A DNA stretch of 43,230 nucleotides from an uncultured bacterium (lineage in GTDB: Bacteria > Bacteroidota > Bacteroidia > Bacteroidales > Bacteroidaceae). The position numbers were made by a program, and so were the translations under genes. The notes under the pieces are model-generated. The model searched no databases. It saw only the letters and a list, made by a program, of their open reading frames with translations, and had not been told where the DNA came from. The stretch covers positions 1 through 43,230 of the forward strand of contig CALZTP010000010.1 in the NCBI GenBank assembly GCA_945829115.1, read 5' to 3'. This document shows positions 16,885 through 25,546 of this stretch, in pieces (positions within the stretch are counted from its first letter, which is position 1; each line of letters starts with the position of its first letter).

Positions 16885-16929
16885 TCACAAATCATTTTTC
16901 TACTCCGTTGTTAGAAGACAAAAATAAAA

Positions 16930-16967
16930 AGGGAGGTAAACATCCGTTACTGGATATTTACCTCCCT
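16930..16967. terminator. Strong bidirectional terminator between convergent genes
   Basis: AGGGAGGTAAA (16930-16940) pairs with TTTACCTCCCT (16957-16967), and the inner ATCC/GGAT arms extend the stem beyond one unpaired base on each side, closing a 6-nt loop. A-rich sequence on the left and T-rich sequence on the right allow termination from both the symporter (plus) and the repeat protein (minus). Confidence 0.85.
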
Positions 16968-17015
16968 AATTATTTTCGTATCTAATCAACTTGTTAGTCG
17001 ATTAGGAGTATTTAT

Positions 17016-20000
17016 TTACTTCTTTCTGATAACTACCTTCTTACCGTTGATGATGTAGAGACCGTTACCAGCCTTCTGCATACGAACACCACCGATGTTG
17101 TAGATAGCCTCGTCAGCACCCTCTGTTGTTACACCAGAGATACCTACAGTTGTGTCAACAATGTAAGTAAGCTCGATTGCTGGGTTGCTCTGAGCACCTG
17201 ACATGAATGGATCAATCTCGTCGAAGTACTTGTCGAAGATTACACCTGCAGGGATCTCGAATGTGTACTTACCGTTTGCAGTGATCTCCTTGTTGAGAGT
17301 GAGAGTAACCTCATTTGCGTTAGTGTTGAGGATCTCGAGAGTAGCAGTTCTGTAAACAGCTGACTTGTCACCGTCTTTGTAAACGTTGATCTTAGCGCCA
17401 TCAAGAACACCACCTACACGGTCAGTCATGAAGACTGTTACCTCATTGAGAGACTTAACAGGCTTATCTGTTGCTGGGATAGCAGAAACGAAGTCGAAGA
17501 AGCCAACCTGATATTCAAGAACGATTTCCTCGTTACCTGTAGCGCCTGACATGAATGAATCCTCACCAGTGTAGTACTTGTCGAAGATTACACCTGCAGG
17601 AATAACAATCTGGTACTTGCCGTACTCTGTAATCTCATCGTCGAGAGTGATGGTAACCTCGTTTGAGTTGGTGTTGAGGATATCGATAGTTGCTGTTCTG
17701 TAAGCAACTTCTGTGTCACCGTCCTTATAAACGTTGATCTTAGCGCCATCAAGAACACCACCTACGCGGTCGGTCATGAAGACTGTTACCTCCTTGAGGA
17801 ATGAAACAGGATTCTCATTTGATGGGAGAACAGAAACAGACTCGAAGAAACCTACCTTATATGTAAGTTCAAATGCCTCATTACCTGTAGCACCAGACAT
17901 CATACCGTCCTCGCCATTGTAGAACTTGTCGAAGATTACGCCTGCAGGAACCTCGATTGTGTATGTACCGTACTCTGTGATTGCCTCGTCAAGAGTGATA
18001 GTAGCCTCGTTAGCGTTTGTGTTGAGGATGTCGATTGTTGCTGTTCTGTAAGCAACTTCCTTGTCACCATCCTTGTAAACGTTGAGTTTAGCACCATCAA
18101 GAACACCACCTACGCGGTCTGACATGAAGACAGTTACCTCCTTGAGTGACTCTACACGCTCGTCCATTGCAGGGATAACAGAAACTGGCTCGAATGTGCC
18201 AACCTGATATGTGAGTTCAAAAGCCTCATTGCTTCCTACACCAGTCATAGCTGCGTCCTCACCAGTGTAGAACTTGTCGAAGATTACACCTGCAGGAACC
18301 TCGATTGTGTACTTGCCGTACTCAGTAGCCTCATCAGCGAGTGTGATAATAGCCTCGTTGTCAACAGGTGTGAGGAAGTCGATTGTTGCTGTTGTGAAAG
18401 GAACTTCCTTGTCACCATCCTTGTAAACGTTGAGCTTAGCACCATCAAGAACACCACCTACGCGATCTGTCATGAAGACAGTTACTTCCTTGAGAGAAGA
18501 TACTGGAGTCTCTTCTGCTGGGAGAACAGAAACTGGCTCGAATGTACCTACGTTGTATGTAAGTTCGAATGCTTCGTTGCTTGCTGCACCTGTCATAGCT
18601 GCGTCCTCGCCATTGTAGAACTTGTCGAAGATTACGCCTGCAGGAACCTCGATTGTGTAACGTCCGTACTCTGTTGCTGGCTCTGCGAGTGTGATAGTAG
18701 CCTCGTTGTCAACAGATGTGAGGAAGTCGATTGTTGCTGTTGTGAAAGGAGCTTCAGTGTCACCATCCTTGTAAACGTTAAGCTTAGCACCGTCAAGAAC
18801 ACCACCTACGCGGTCTGTCATGAAGACAGTAACCTCCTTAAGTGCCTCTACACGCTCGTCCATTGCTGGGAGAACAGAAACTGGCTCGAAGAAACCTACA
18901 TTGTATATAAGCTCGAATGGCTCGTTGCCCTGAGCACCAGACATGAGTGGGTCCTCACCAGAGAAGTACTTGTCGAAGATTACGTTTGCAGGAACCTCGA
19001 TTGTGTAACGTCCGTACTCTGTGATTGCCTCGTCGAGAGTGATAGTAGCCTCGTTTGCGTTTGTGTTGAGGATGTCGATTGTTGCTGTTCTGTAAGCAGC
19101 TTCCTTGTCACCATCCTTGTAAACATTGAGCTTAGCACCGTCAAGGACACCACCTACGCGGTCTGTCATGAAGACAGTAACCTCCTTGAGTGACTCTACG
19201 CGCTCGTCCATTGCTGGTAGAACAGAAACTGGCTCGAATGTGCCTACCTGATATGTGAGCTCGAAAGCGTCATTGCCCTGAGCACCTGTCATCATTGGGT
19301 CCTCACCATTGTAGTACTTGTCGAAGATAACGCCTGCAGGTACCTCGATTGTGTACTTGCCGTACTCTGTAACCTCTTCAGCGAGTGTGATAGTAGCCTC
19401 GTTTGCGTTGGTGTTGAGGTAGTCGATTGTTGCTGTTGTGTAAGCAACTTCCTTGTCACCATCCTTGTAAACGTTGAGCTTAGCACCTTCGAGAACACCA
19501 CCTACACGACCAGACATGAACACTGTAACCTCCTTGAGAGACTCGAGTGTCTTGTCTTGTGTTGGGTAAACAGCTGTTGGCTCGAAAGAACCGATGTGGT
19601 ACATCACGTCAATGCTCTCATTAACCTTTCCGTCAGCTGTTGCTACAGTTCCCTGTGGGATTGAGAGAACGAAAATGCCATATTCAGACACTTCGTTGTG
19701 GAGAGTGATTGTAAGAACGTTCTCCTTGTAAGTAAGTGTTACGTTCTCGTAGTTTTCATAATCTCCAAGCTTCTTGAAAGTTACATAGCTGGTAACTTTG
19801 CTGATTGGAGCATCAAAAGTAACATCAATAGTCTTGAGAGACTGAAGATGCTTTTCTACAGAAGCGGCAGGATCTGGAGTGATTGCAGTTGCTACCAACT
19901 CTTCAGCTACTGCTGCAGAAATTGCTGCCTTCATAGCAAATGAAGCTGCGATTCCTCCAAAAAGGAGAAGTCCAGCCATTGCGTACTTAGCTGCAAAGAA

Positions 20001-20024
20001 ACGAGTAAAAATGCTTTTTCTCAT
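17016..20024 (-). CDS. Exported seven-repeat Ig-like protein with T9SS-type tail
   Basis: 1002 residues. The N-terminal 40 residues contain a basic start and a long hydrophobic stretch (AMAGLLLFGGIAASFA), consistent with an export signal. Residues about 50-143 form a degenerate copy, and residues 144-955 are seven repeats of exactly 116 residues. Each repeat has a hydrophobic beta-strand pattern with the constant block RVGGVL(D/E)GAK(L/I)NVYKDGD and the ending (T/R)(I/F)E(V/I)PAGVIFDK-like, followed by an acidic GEDxxM(S/T)G loop. They resemble bacterial Ig-like domains, but I cannot name the family with certainty. The last 47 residues end IYNIGGVRMQKAGNGLYIINGKK plus a basic tip, as in Bacteroidetes C-terminal sorting domains recognised by T9SS. 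The likely role is a surface or secreted adhesin/structural protein. It is monocistronic, between a strong terminator and its own promoter. Confidence 0.85.
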   Translation of the reverse strand: MRKSIFTRFFAAKYAMAGLLLFGGIAASFAMKAAISAAVAEELVATAITPDPAASVEKHLQSLKTIDVTFDAPISKVTSYVTFKKLGDYENYENVTLTYKENVLTITLHNEVSEYGIFVLSIPQGTVATADGKVNESIDVMYHIGSFEPTAVYPTQDKTLESLKEVTVFMSGRVGGVLEGAKLNVYKDGDKEVAYTTATIDYLNTNANEATITLAEEVTEYGKYTIEVPAGVIFDKYYNGEDPMMTGAQGNDAFELTYQVGTFEPVSVLPAMDERVESLKEVTVFMTDRVGGVLDGAKLNVYKDGDKEAAYRTATIDILNTNANEATITLDEAITEYGRYTIEVPANVIFDKYFSGEDPLMSGAQGNEPFELIYNVGFFEPVSVLPAMDERVEALKEVTVFMTDRVGGVLDGAKLNVYKDGDTEAPFTTATIDFLTSVDNEATITLAEPATEYGRYTIEVPAGVIFDKFYNGEDAAMTGAASNEAFELTYNVGTFEPVSVLPAEETPVSSLKEVTVFMTDRVGGVLDGAKLNVYKDGDKEVPFTTATIDFLTPVDNEAIITLADEATEYGKYTIEVPAGVIFDKFYTGEDAAMTGVGSNEAFELTYQVGTFEPVSVIPAMDERVESLKEVTVFMSDRVGGVLDGAKLNVYKDGDKEVAYRTATIDILNTNANEATITLDEAITEYGTYTIEVPAGVIFDKFYNGEDGMMSGATGNEAFELTYKVGFFESVSVLPSNENPVSFLKEVTVFMTDRVGGVLDGAKINVYKDGDTEVAYRTATIDILNTNSNEVTITLDDEITEYGKYQIVIPAGVIFDKYYTGEDSFMSGATGNEEIVLEYQVGFFDFVSAIPATDKPVKSLNEVTVFMTDRVGGVLDGAKINVYKDGDKSAVYRTATLEILNTNANEVTLTLNKEITANGKYTFEIPAGVIFDKYFDEIDPFMSGAQSNPAIELTYIVDTTVGISGVTTEGADEAIYNIGGVRMQKAGNGLYIINGKKVVIRKK
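17160..19595 (-). repeat. Seven 348-bp tandem coding repeats
   Basis: Seven in-frame units of 348 bp (2436 bp) encode residues 144-955 of the repeat protein. DNA similarity between units is high, especially over the segment encoding RVGGVLDGAK. Two subtypes are visible: units with ILNTNANEA/YLNTNANEA in the middle and units 3-4 with FLT(S/P)VDNEA. This suggests block duplication or recombination between copies, and copy number may vary between strains. Confidence 0.9.
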
Positions 20025-20257
20025 AATCTTTTTTTTGGTTAATAACTAAAGTAATATAAACGAAGTTGAATTTAAATTTATGTTGCAAGTTTTTTTATCG
20101 ACTTCATTATTATATATGTACATATAGTATAATGTGCATATAATATTAATTACAAGAAAAGCAAGCGTATGTGACATCTCTCTGTATGTGGGCAATTTAA
20201 CTCCCCATCTCTGTCATGAAGGTGCTCCTATTCCTCTCACTTCTTGTATTTCGAGTG

Positions 20258-20289
20258 CAAAATTACTAAATAAATCTTTATTCACCAAA
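20258..20289 (-). promoter_or_regulatory. Promoter of the repeat-protein gene
   Basis: Minus-strand TTTG (20286-20289), a 20-bp spacer and TAATTTTG (20258-20265) match the consensus. The start of transcription would be about 225 nt before the ATG at 20024, an unusually long AT-rich leader with no recognised riboswitch. Confidence 0.65.
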
Positions 20290-20430
20290 TATTTTATTAA
20301 AAATTTCCAATTTTTCTTTATCGAGGTTACGGATTCTTGATTAAATGTTAATGAGACACCTTTTGTTGTTGCAAATATTTGTTAAAAACTGAGTATTTCA
20401 AACAGAATGAAAAAAAAACAGAAAAGACAA

Positions 20431-20502
20431 ACCTCAATTATCTCAAATCTCAATTATCTCCTCATTTGTCTAATTTGTCTCAATTGTCTCAAATCTCAAA
20501 TA
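20431..20502. repeat. CTCAATTATCTC-type simple repeats
   Basis: CTCAATTATCTC occurs at 20433-20444 and 20449-20460 and is followed by related words (TTTGTCTAATTTGTCTC, TCAATTGTCTCAAATCTCAA). The stretch is a degenerate repeat of CTCAAnTnTCT-like units with no coding potential. Confidence 0.7.
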
Positions 20503-20575
20503 CATAAAAGCACCTTTGCATACGGTTTGTCTCTCTCCACATTCAATAATCTGTATCGTCCCTAAAAAATCAATA

Positions 20576-20742
20576 TTCAGGACAGAAGCAACCAACTTTC
20601 AGGACAAACCTTTGCCGATGAGAAAAAATGAGTAACTTTGTCCTTGAAAATCGGAGACGGGCACCGTTTCTCAAAAAAGCCCGTCCGCACATGCGGATTG
20701 TTCCTCCCAAGTTCCTCCCAAGTTCCTCCCAAGTTCCTCCCA
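20576..20742 (+). other. Structured intergenic element: direct repeats, promoter-like site, two hairpins, 11-bp array
   Basis: In order: TTCAGGACA at 20576-20584 and 20598-20606 (22 bp apart); TTTG (20611-20614) and TAACTTTG (20633-20640) with an 18-bp spacer, close to a promoter; GACGGGC (20656-20662) pairing with GCCCGTC (20679-20685); TCCGC-ACAT-GCGGA at 20684-20697, sharing two bases with the first hairpin; then 3.8 copies of TTCCTCCCAAG at 20701-20742. It could be a small RNA gene or a dispersed repeat element. Overlapping minus-strand ORFs (for example 20570-20782) follow the repeat and carry no recognisable domain. I favour a noncoding or repeat origin. Confidence 0.5.
20701..20742. 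repeat. 11-bp tandem repeat TTCCTCCCAAG
   Basis: Units start at 20701, 20712, 20723 and 20734. The first three are identical and the fourth stops after nine bases. The period is about one helical turn. Confidence 0.9.
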
Positions 20743-20896
20743 TTTTCTGCAGACGAGAATAGGAGACGAAAGGAACGAACATAATAGCAATGAGGAAGAC
20801 ACTTCTGCACTGGGGCTGAAGGTGCGTTCAAGATTCACACCGTAATTTACCAAATACATTTAACTTAATCATTAATCGAATTATCACAGAGGTAAG

Positions 20897-20929
20897 CTAA
20901 CAAGCGGCTAACAAACGGCTAACAAGCAT
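20897..20929. repeat. 11-bp tandem repeat CTAACAAGCGG
   Basis: Three units at 20897-20907, 20908-20918 and 20919-20929, with one change in the second and two at the end of the third. It lies between the structured element and the ftsX promoter. The rest of 20743-21114 shows no gene. Confidence 0.8.
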
Positions 20930-21114
20930 TGAAATGGCTTTTGGGTGCTGAGAAAGGATAGCTATCAGGTTTCAAATGCAAAGTTATCACCTTATTTTTA
21001 TATAAACAAGAAACGAGAGATATTGCGAGTTACAGAGAATTATTGCGAGATATAACGAGTTAGCAACCCATGACCAGAGAAAGAGACTATTCTTGGTTAA
21101 AAAGGGTTAATTGC

Positions 21115-21145
21115 TTGTATATATGCAGAAAAATTATTTACTTTG
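21115..21145 (+). promoter_or_regulatory. Probable ftsX promoter
   Basis: TTG (21115-21117), a 20-bp spacer and TTACTTTG (21138-21145), one mismatch from TAnnTTTG. It lies about 50 bp before the chosen ftsX ATG, and so supports that start over the longer frame beginning at 21070. Confidence 0.55.
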
Positions 21146-21195
21146 CACGAAATTTGGGTTGTTATGCCCTTTTGGTAAGAAAAGATAAATCACGG

Positions 21196-22071
21196 ATGGC
21201 AAAAAAACATAAGTCACGCAGGCATGGGCGTCTGCAAGTTATCACATTGTGCATAAGCACTTCTTTGGTGCTTATACTGTTAGGAGCAGTGGTGTTTACG
21301 GTGCTTACTGCACGCAATCTCTCAAGCTATGTAAAGGAAAACCTTACAGTAACTTTGATGCTCACAGACGATGTCAGTCTCTCGGAGTCGAAAAACATGA
21401 GCAAAAAGTTGCTGAAGGAGCGTTTCGTCTCGCACACAACGTTCATAAGTCCGGAGCAGGCACTGAAAGAGCATATTCAAGCGATGGGAGCCGACCCTAC
21501 AGAGTTTCTCGGTGGCAACCCCTTTGTTGGTAGCATAGAGATGCAGCTAAAGGCAGACTATGCCAATTCTGATTCGCTGCGATGGATATCAAAGAAACTG
21601 CGTTCCGACCATAGGATTACAGACATTGTCTACCAGAAGGACCTCATGGATATGGTTAACGAGAACATTCGTAAGATTAGCATAGTGCTCTTAGTGCTTG
21701 CCGCTTTATTGGCGTTTATCTCTTTCTCTCTTATAAACAACACGGTGCGACTTGGAATTTTCGCAAGAAGGTTCACAATACACACCATGAAGTTAGTAGG
21801 CGCTTCATGGTCGTTCATAAGATGGCCATTCCTGCGGCTCGCTCTTTTTGAAGGCATCTCAGCAGCAATCATAGCCAATGCTGTTCTTGCTGGAGGGTTC
21901 TATGCCTTCTACACGTTCGAACCAGGAATACTCGTTGTGGCAGACTACTGGGTGTTGGGAATAACAGCCGGCAGCGTACTCATCTTCGGTCTGTTCCTAA
22001 CCACCTTCTGCTCATGGCTTTCTGTGAACAAGTTCCTACGCATGAAAGCTGGAGATTTATACAAGATATAG
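21196..22071 (+). CDS. ftsX: Cell division permease-like protein FtsX
   Basis: 291 residues from MAKKHKSRRH; the upstream extension to 21070 overlaps the promoter and has no similarity. FtsX is an ABC-type membrane subunit that, with the ATPase FtsE, couples the division ring to peptidoglycan hydrolases. One N-terminal helix (about residues 16-42), an extracytoplasmic domain (about 43-160) and three C-terminal helices (about 172-195, 220-245 and 255-280) match the FtsX topology. IRKISIVLLVLAALLAFISFSLINNTVRLGIFARR and LVGASWSFIRWPF are typical of the family. ftsE is not adjacent, as is often the case in Bacteroidetes. It leads a plus-strand cluster of envelope and tRNA genes. Confidence 0.9.
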   Translation: MAKKHKSRRHGRLQVITLCISTSLVLILLGAVVFTVLTARNLSSYVKENLTVTLMLTDDVSLSESKNMSKKLLKERFVSHTTFISPEQALKEHIQAMGADPTEFLGGNPFVGSIEMQLKADYANSDSLRWISKKLRSDHRITDIVYQKDLMDMVNENIRKISIVLLVLAALLAFISFSLINNTVRLGIFARRFTIHTMKLVGASWSFIRWPFLRLALFEGISAAIIANAVLAGGFYAFYTFEPGILVVADYWVLGITAGSVLIFGLFLTTFCSWLSVNKFLRMKAGDLYKI

Positions 22072-22278
22072 CCACATCAAGTAGGTGCGCAAAAAAAATT
22101 AATACTCACTAAAAAAAAAGAAAATTTTAAGGGTGAAAAACAGAATTTTCCATCCTTGGCACAATAATTTTCAGTGTCAGAACGTTATATTTTAAAATTT
22201 AGGTGCTGGCACTTTCAATATGCATTGCGCTGGCTATTCATTTTCAAGACATAAAAAAATCATCAAGAGAAAATATTC

Positions 22279-22527
22279 ATGGACAAGAAAAATTTTGCAT
22301 TCGGTAAGGGCAATTTCATTGCTCTTATTGCAGGAATTGCTATCGTTTTGATTGGATTTATCCTCATGAGTGGAGGGGAGTCAACAACAGAGATGTACGA
22401 CCCATCAATCTTTGACGCAAGGCATATAAAAGTGGCACCAATCGTTACACTCATCGGATTTGTCTCCATCATATACGCAATTATACGTAAACCAAAGACA
22501 GATAACGAGAATCAAACAGAGGAATAA
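22279..22527 (+). CDS. DUF3098 small membrane protein
   Basis: 82 residues with two hydrophobic helices (about 14-32 and 54-68) separated by a polar loop containing MYDPSIFDARHIKVAP, which is characteristic of the DUF3098 family. The family is found almost only in Bacteroidetes between ftsX and uppP, as here. It is an inner-membrane protein. Its function is unknown; the position suggests a role in envelope or division processes, but this is inference. The 207-bp gap before it contains no recognised regulator. Confidence 0.88.
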   Translation: MDKKNFAFGKGNFIALIAGIAIVLIGFILMSGGESTTEMYDPSIFDARHIKVAPIVTLIGFVSIIYAIIRKPKTDNENQTEE

Positions 22528-22644
22528 CTTTTTGGGGGGAGCAAGCATTACGCTCAACTCCGAAAACAGAAATTCCGAATTTCGTCTACGAACAAACAAT
22601 CTACGAACAAACATTCAATAGAAAAAGAATAACATCGAAAAGAA

Positions 22645-23472
22645 ATGGATTGGCTACAAGCATTGATATTAGGCATTGTTCAGGGACTAACAGAATACCT
22701 TCCTGTAAGTTCCAGCGGACATCTCGAAATAGGTAAAGCATTACTCGGACCAGAGGCAGAGGCAGGAGGATTGGCATTCGATATCCTTGTGCATGTCGCA
22801 ACAGTTCTCTCAACACTCGTGATTCTCTGGAAAGAGATAGAATGGTTGGTGGTTGGTATCTTCCGACCTGTTTGGAACGACGAGAAGCGTTATGCACTGA
22901 ACATACTCATCTCTATGATCCCTGTCGGAATAGTAGGACTGTTCTTCAAAGACGATGTAGAGGCGTTGTTCGAGGGAAATGTGCTCACAGTAGTGGGCTA
23001 CTGCCTTCTCGTAACCTCGGTTCTTCTCTTCTTGTCACATTTTTATCGTCCAAAAGAGAAGGAGAAGATTTCACCGCTCCACGCATTCATCATAGGAATT
23101 GCACAGGCAGCAGCAGTACTTCCAGGACTCTCTCGTTCTGGCTCCACAATCGCTACTGGTCTCCTCTTAGGAAACTCAAAAGAGAAGTTAGCGCAGTTCT
23201 CATTTATAATGGTGATACCACCTATTCTTGGTGCAGCACTCATAGACCTCAAACACCTCTTCTTCCCGTCAGCAGAATATCTCGCTTCTCATAGCGCAGA
23301 GACGGCACTTCCTATGGAAGCAGTGATAGTAGGTTTCTTGGCAGCCTTTATAAGCGGTTGTCTTGCCTGCAAGTGGATGATAGCATTCGTTAAGAAGTCT
23401 AAACTCAATTACTTTGCTTTTTATTGCTTACTTTTAGGAATGCAGGTACTCTGTTATGTCTATAATGGATAG
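22645..23472 (+). CDS. uppP: Undecaprenyl-diphosphatase
   Basis: 275 residues, multi-pass inner-membrane enzyme (UppP/BacA) that dephosphorylates undecaprenyl pyrophosphate, recycling the lipid carrier for peptidoglycan and O-antigen. Over-expression in other bacteria gives bacitracin resistance. Both catalytic motifs are visible: [15 protein letters not shown] at residues about 15-29 and [14 protein letters not shown] near residue 155. Length and hydrophobic pattern are standard. It lies downstream of ftsX and DUF3098 and upstream of truB in a gene order common to Bacteroidales. Confidence 0.96.
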   Translation: MDWLQALILGIVQGLTEYLPVSSSGHLEIGKALLGPEAEAGGLAFDILVHVATVLSTLVILWKEIEWLVVGIFRPVWNDEKRYALNILISMIPVGIVGLFFKDDVEALFEGNVLTVVGYCLLVTSVLLFLSHFYRPKEKEKISPLHAFIIGIAQAAAVLPGLSRSGSTIATGLLLGNSKEKLAQFSFIMVIPPILGAALIDLKHLFFPSAEYLASHSAETALPMEAVIVGFLAAFISGCLACKWMIAFVKKSKLNYFAFYCLLLGMQVLCYVYNG

Positions 23473-23528
23473 GAGTAGATATAAATAAAAAAAATATTTT
23501 CATTTCACAAGAAAAAAAAACAACAGTA

Positions 23529-24365
23529 GTGAATTTTCAGGAAGGCGAATTTATATATATAAACAAACCTTACGGCATCTCAAGCTTCGGAGCCTTGGCA
23601 CACATACGATTTGTGGTGTCAAAGCGCTTAGGCATTAAAAGAGTGAAGATAGGACACGCAGGAACACTCGACCCTCTCGCCACGGGAGTGCTTGTGCTCT
23701 GCACAGGAAAGAAGACAAAGCTCATTGAGGAACTGCAGAAACATACCAAAGAGTATGTTGCAACACTGCAGTTCGGAGCAACAACAGACTCCTACGACCG
23801 GGAATACACCGTGAATAGAACATTTCCAAAGAATCACGTAACCAAAGAGCTAATAGAGCAGGTGCTCCAGAAATTTACTGGGGAGATTATGCAAGTGCCA
23901 CCGGTCTTTAGTGCTTGTAACGTAAACGGAAAACGTGCTTACGAGCTCGGAAGAAAAGGGCATGAGGTGGTTCTCGAAGCGAAGCCAGTAGTGATACATG
24001 AAATAGAACTTTTAGACTTCGACGAAAGGGAGAAAGTGCTGAAGATTAGAGTGGTATGCGGAAAAGGAACATATATTCGCTCGCTTGCTCGAGACCTTGG
24101 AGAAGCTGTGGGAAGTGGAGCGTTCCTCACTGCCTTGTGCCGCACGAAGTCAGGAGATGTCTCCCTTGCCGACTGCATGACGTTCGATGAATTCCATGAG
24201 TGGTTTGAGCGTCAGGAAGTAGAGCCTTACGTGCAGAACGACAATGGTGGCGGAAAGCGGCAAAAGCCTCGCCGTAAGCCTGCATCTTCATCGAACAAGA
24301 AAAAATCTGAAACAAACCAAAACAACAACGAAAACAAGAAACATTCCGAAATAAAACAAAAATAA
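23529..24365 (+). CDS. truB: tRNA pseudouridine(55) synthase
   Basis: 278 residues, starting with GTG at 23529; no ATG lies near the conserved N-terminus (GEFIYINKPYGISSF). TruB converts U55 to pseudouridine in the T-loop of most tRNAs. The catalytic aspartate is Asp48 in GHAGTLDPLATGVL, and further motifs are YVATLQFGATTDSYD and RVVCGKGTYIRSLARDLG. After the core ends near residue 232, a 45-residue tail rich in Lys, Asn, Ser and Glu follows (GGGKRQKPRRKPASSSNKKK and beyond), unusual for the family and probably disordered, perhaps RNA-binding. The stop overlaps the queA start by one base (TAATG), implying translational coupling. Confidence 0.93.
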   Translation: MNFQEGEFIYINKPYGISSFGALAHIRFVVSKRLGIKRVKIGHAGTLDPLATGVLVLCTGKKTKLIEELQKHTKEYVATLQFGATTDSYDREYTVNRTFPKNHVTKELIEQVLQKFTGEIMQVPPVFSACNVNGKRAYELGRKGHEVVLEAKPVVIHEIELLDFDEREKVLKIRVVCGKGTYIRSLARDLGEAVGSGAFLTALCRTKSGDVSLADCMTFDEFHEWFERQEVEPYVQNDNGGGKRQKPRRKPASSSNKKKSETNQNNNENKKHSEIKQK

Positions 24366-25546
24366 TGAAACTGTCTCAATTCAAGTTCAAATTGCCAGCA
24401 GAGCAGATTGCTCTCTATCCTCATACTGAAGAACATAAGGGATTCGGAGATGCCGTCTTTTCCGTAAAACGTCCTGACCGCTCACGTCTCATGGTGCTCC
24501 ATAAGAAATCGCAGACCATCGACATGTACAAAAAAGACTATGATGGGAATGTCATCACCGACAAGAATAAGAACCCTGAATTCCTACGCATTACAGACAT
24601 TACTGACTATTTCGACGAGGGAGATATCTTTATCTTCAACGACACCAGGGTGTTCCCGGCAAGACTCTATGGAACAAAGGAGAAGACAGATGCAAAGATT
24701 GAGGTCTTCCTGCTCAGGGAATTGAATCAGGAGATGCGACTTTGGGATGTGCTCGTGGAACCTGCGAGAAAAATCCGAATAGGGAACAAGTTGTTCTTTG
24801 ACGACTCGGGAACAATGGTTGCTGAGGTTATTGACAACACAACAAGTCGTGGGCGTACGCTACGATTCTTGTACGACTGTCAGCACGATGAATTCAAACG
24901 AGAGCTCTTTGCACTCGGAGAGGCTCCTCTGCCACGATACATCATTGATGCCGATCAGAACGGAAACCGTGAGCGACCAGTGACCGCTGATGACATGGAT
25001 GACTTCCAGTGTGTGTTCGCAAAAAACGAGGGTGCAGTTACGGCTCCTGCCACCGGTCTCCATTTCACTCGTGAGATGATGAAGCGCTTGGAGATAGCTG
25101 GTGTGCACAGTGAATTCATCACTCTCCATTGCGGACTCGGAAACTTCAACGACATTGAGGTTGAAGATCTTACAAAGCATAAGATGGACTCCGAGCAGAT
25201 GTTCATCAGTCAGGAGACATGCGACAGAGCAAACAAAGCAAAGCTTGATGGGCACCGTGTTTGTGTGGTTGGAACAAGTGTGTCTAAAGCAACCGAAAGC
25301 TCAGTGGGTACCGACGGCTTGCTGAAGCCTTTCGATGGCTGGACAAATAAGTTCATCTTCCCCCCTTACGACTTCGGATTTTCTAACTGTATGCTCGCAA
25401 ACTTCTATCATCCAATGTCAACACTACTCATGAACGTGGCTGCATTCGGTGGATACGAGCTCGTATGGCAGGGATATAAGCTCGCTCTCGAGAACGGATA
25501 CCAGTTCGGATGCTTCGGAGACGCTATGCTCATAATCAATGACTAA
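24365..25546 (+). CDS. queA: S-adenosylmethionine:tRNA ribosyltransferase-isomerase
   Basis: 393 residues. QueA transfers the ribosyl part of SAM to preQ1-modified tRNA, forming epoxyqueuosine at wobble position 34 of tRNAs for Tyr, His, Asn and Asp. Motifs: PAEQIALYPH at the start, FIFNDTRVFPARLYG near residue 90, GAVTAPATGLHFT near residue 225, and LHCGLGNF. Residues about 50-76 (TIDMYKKDYDGNVITDKNKN region) are extra relative to the compact E. coli enzyme, making this protein longer than usual. It is coupled to truB upstream and overlaps folK by 8 bp. The window also encodes tRNA-His and tRNA-Asp, both substrates of the queuosine pathway. Confidence 0.95.
   Translation: MKLSQFKFKLPAEQIALYPHTEEHKGFGDAVFSVKRPDRSRLMVLHKKSQTIDMYKKDYDGNVITDKNKNPEFLRITDITDYFDEGDIFIFNDTRVFPARLYGTKEKTDAKIEVFLLRELNQEMRLWDVLVEPARKIRIGNKLFFDDSGTMVAEVIDNTTSRGRTLRFLYDCQHDEFKRELFALGEAPLPRYIIDADQNGNRERPVTADDMDDFQCVFAKNEGAVTAPATGLHFTREMMKRLEIAGVHSEFITLHCGLGNFNDIEVEDLTKHKMDSEQMFISQETCDRANKAKLDGHRVCVVGTSVSKATESSVGTDGLLKPFDGWTNKFIFPPYDFGFSNCMLANFYHPMSTLLMNVAAFGGYELVWQGYKLALENGYQFGCFGDAMLIIND

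Noticed and set aside
20570..20831. Minus-strand ORFs of 70-84 codons over the 11-bp array
   Set aside because: Their apparent repeats (GGTWEELGRNL) come from the DNA repeat read in several frames at once; no start signal or domain.
20025..21195. Possible insertion sequence or phage remnant in the 1.2-kb gap
   Set aside because: No transposase or integrase frame, no terminal inverted repeats pairing the two ends and no target duplication seen.
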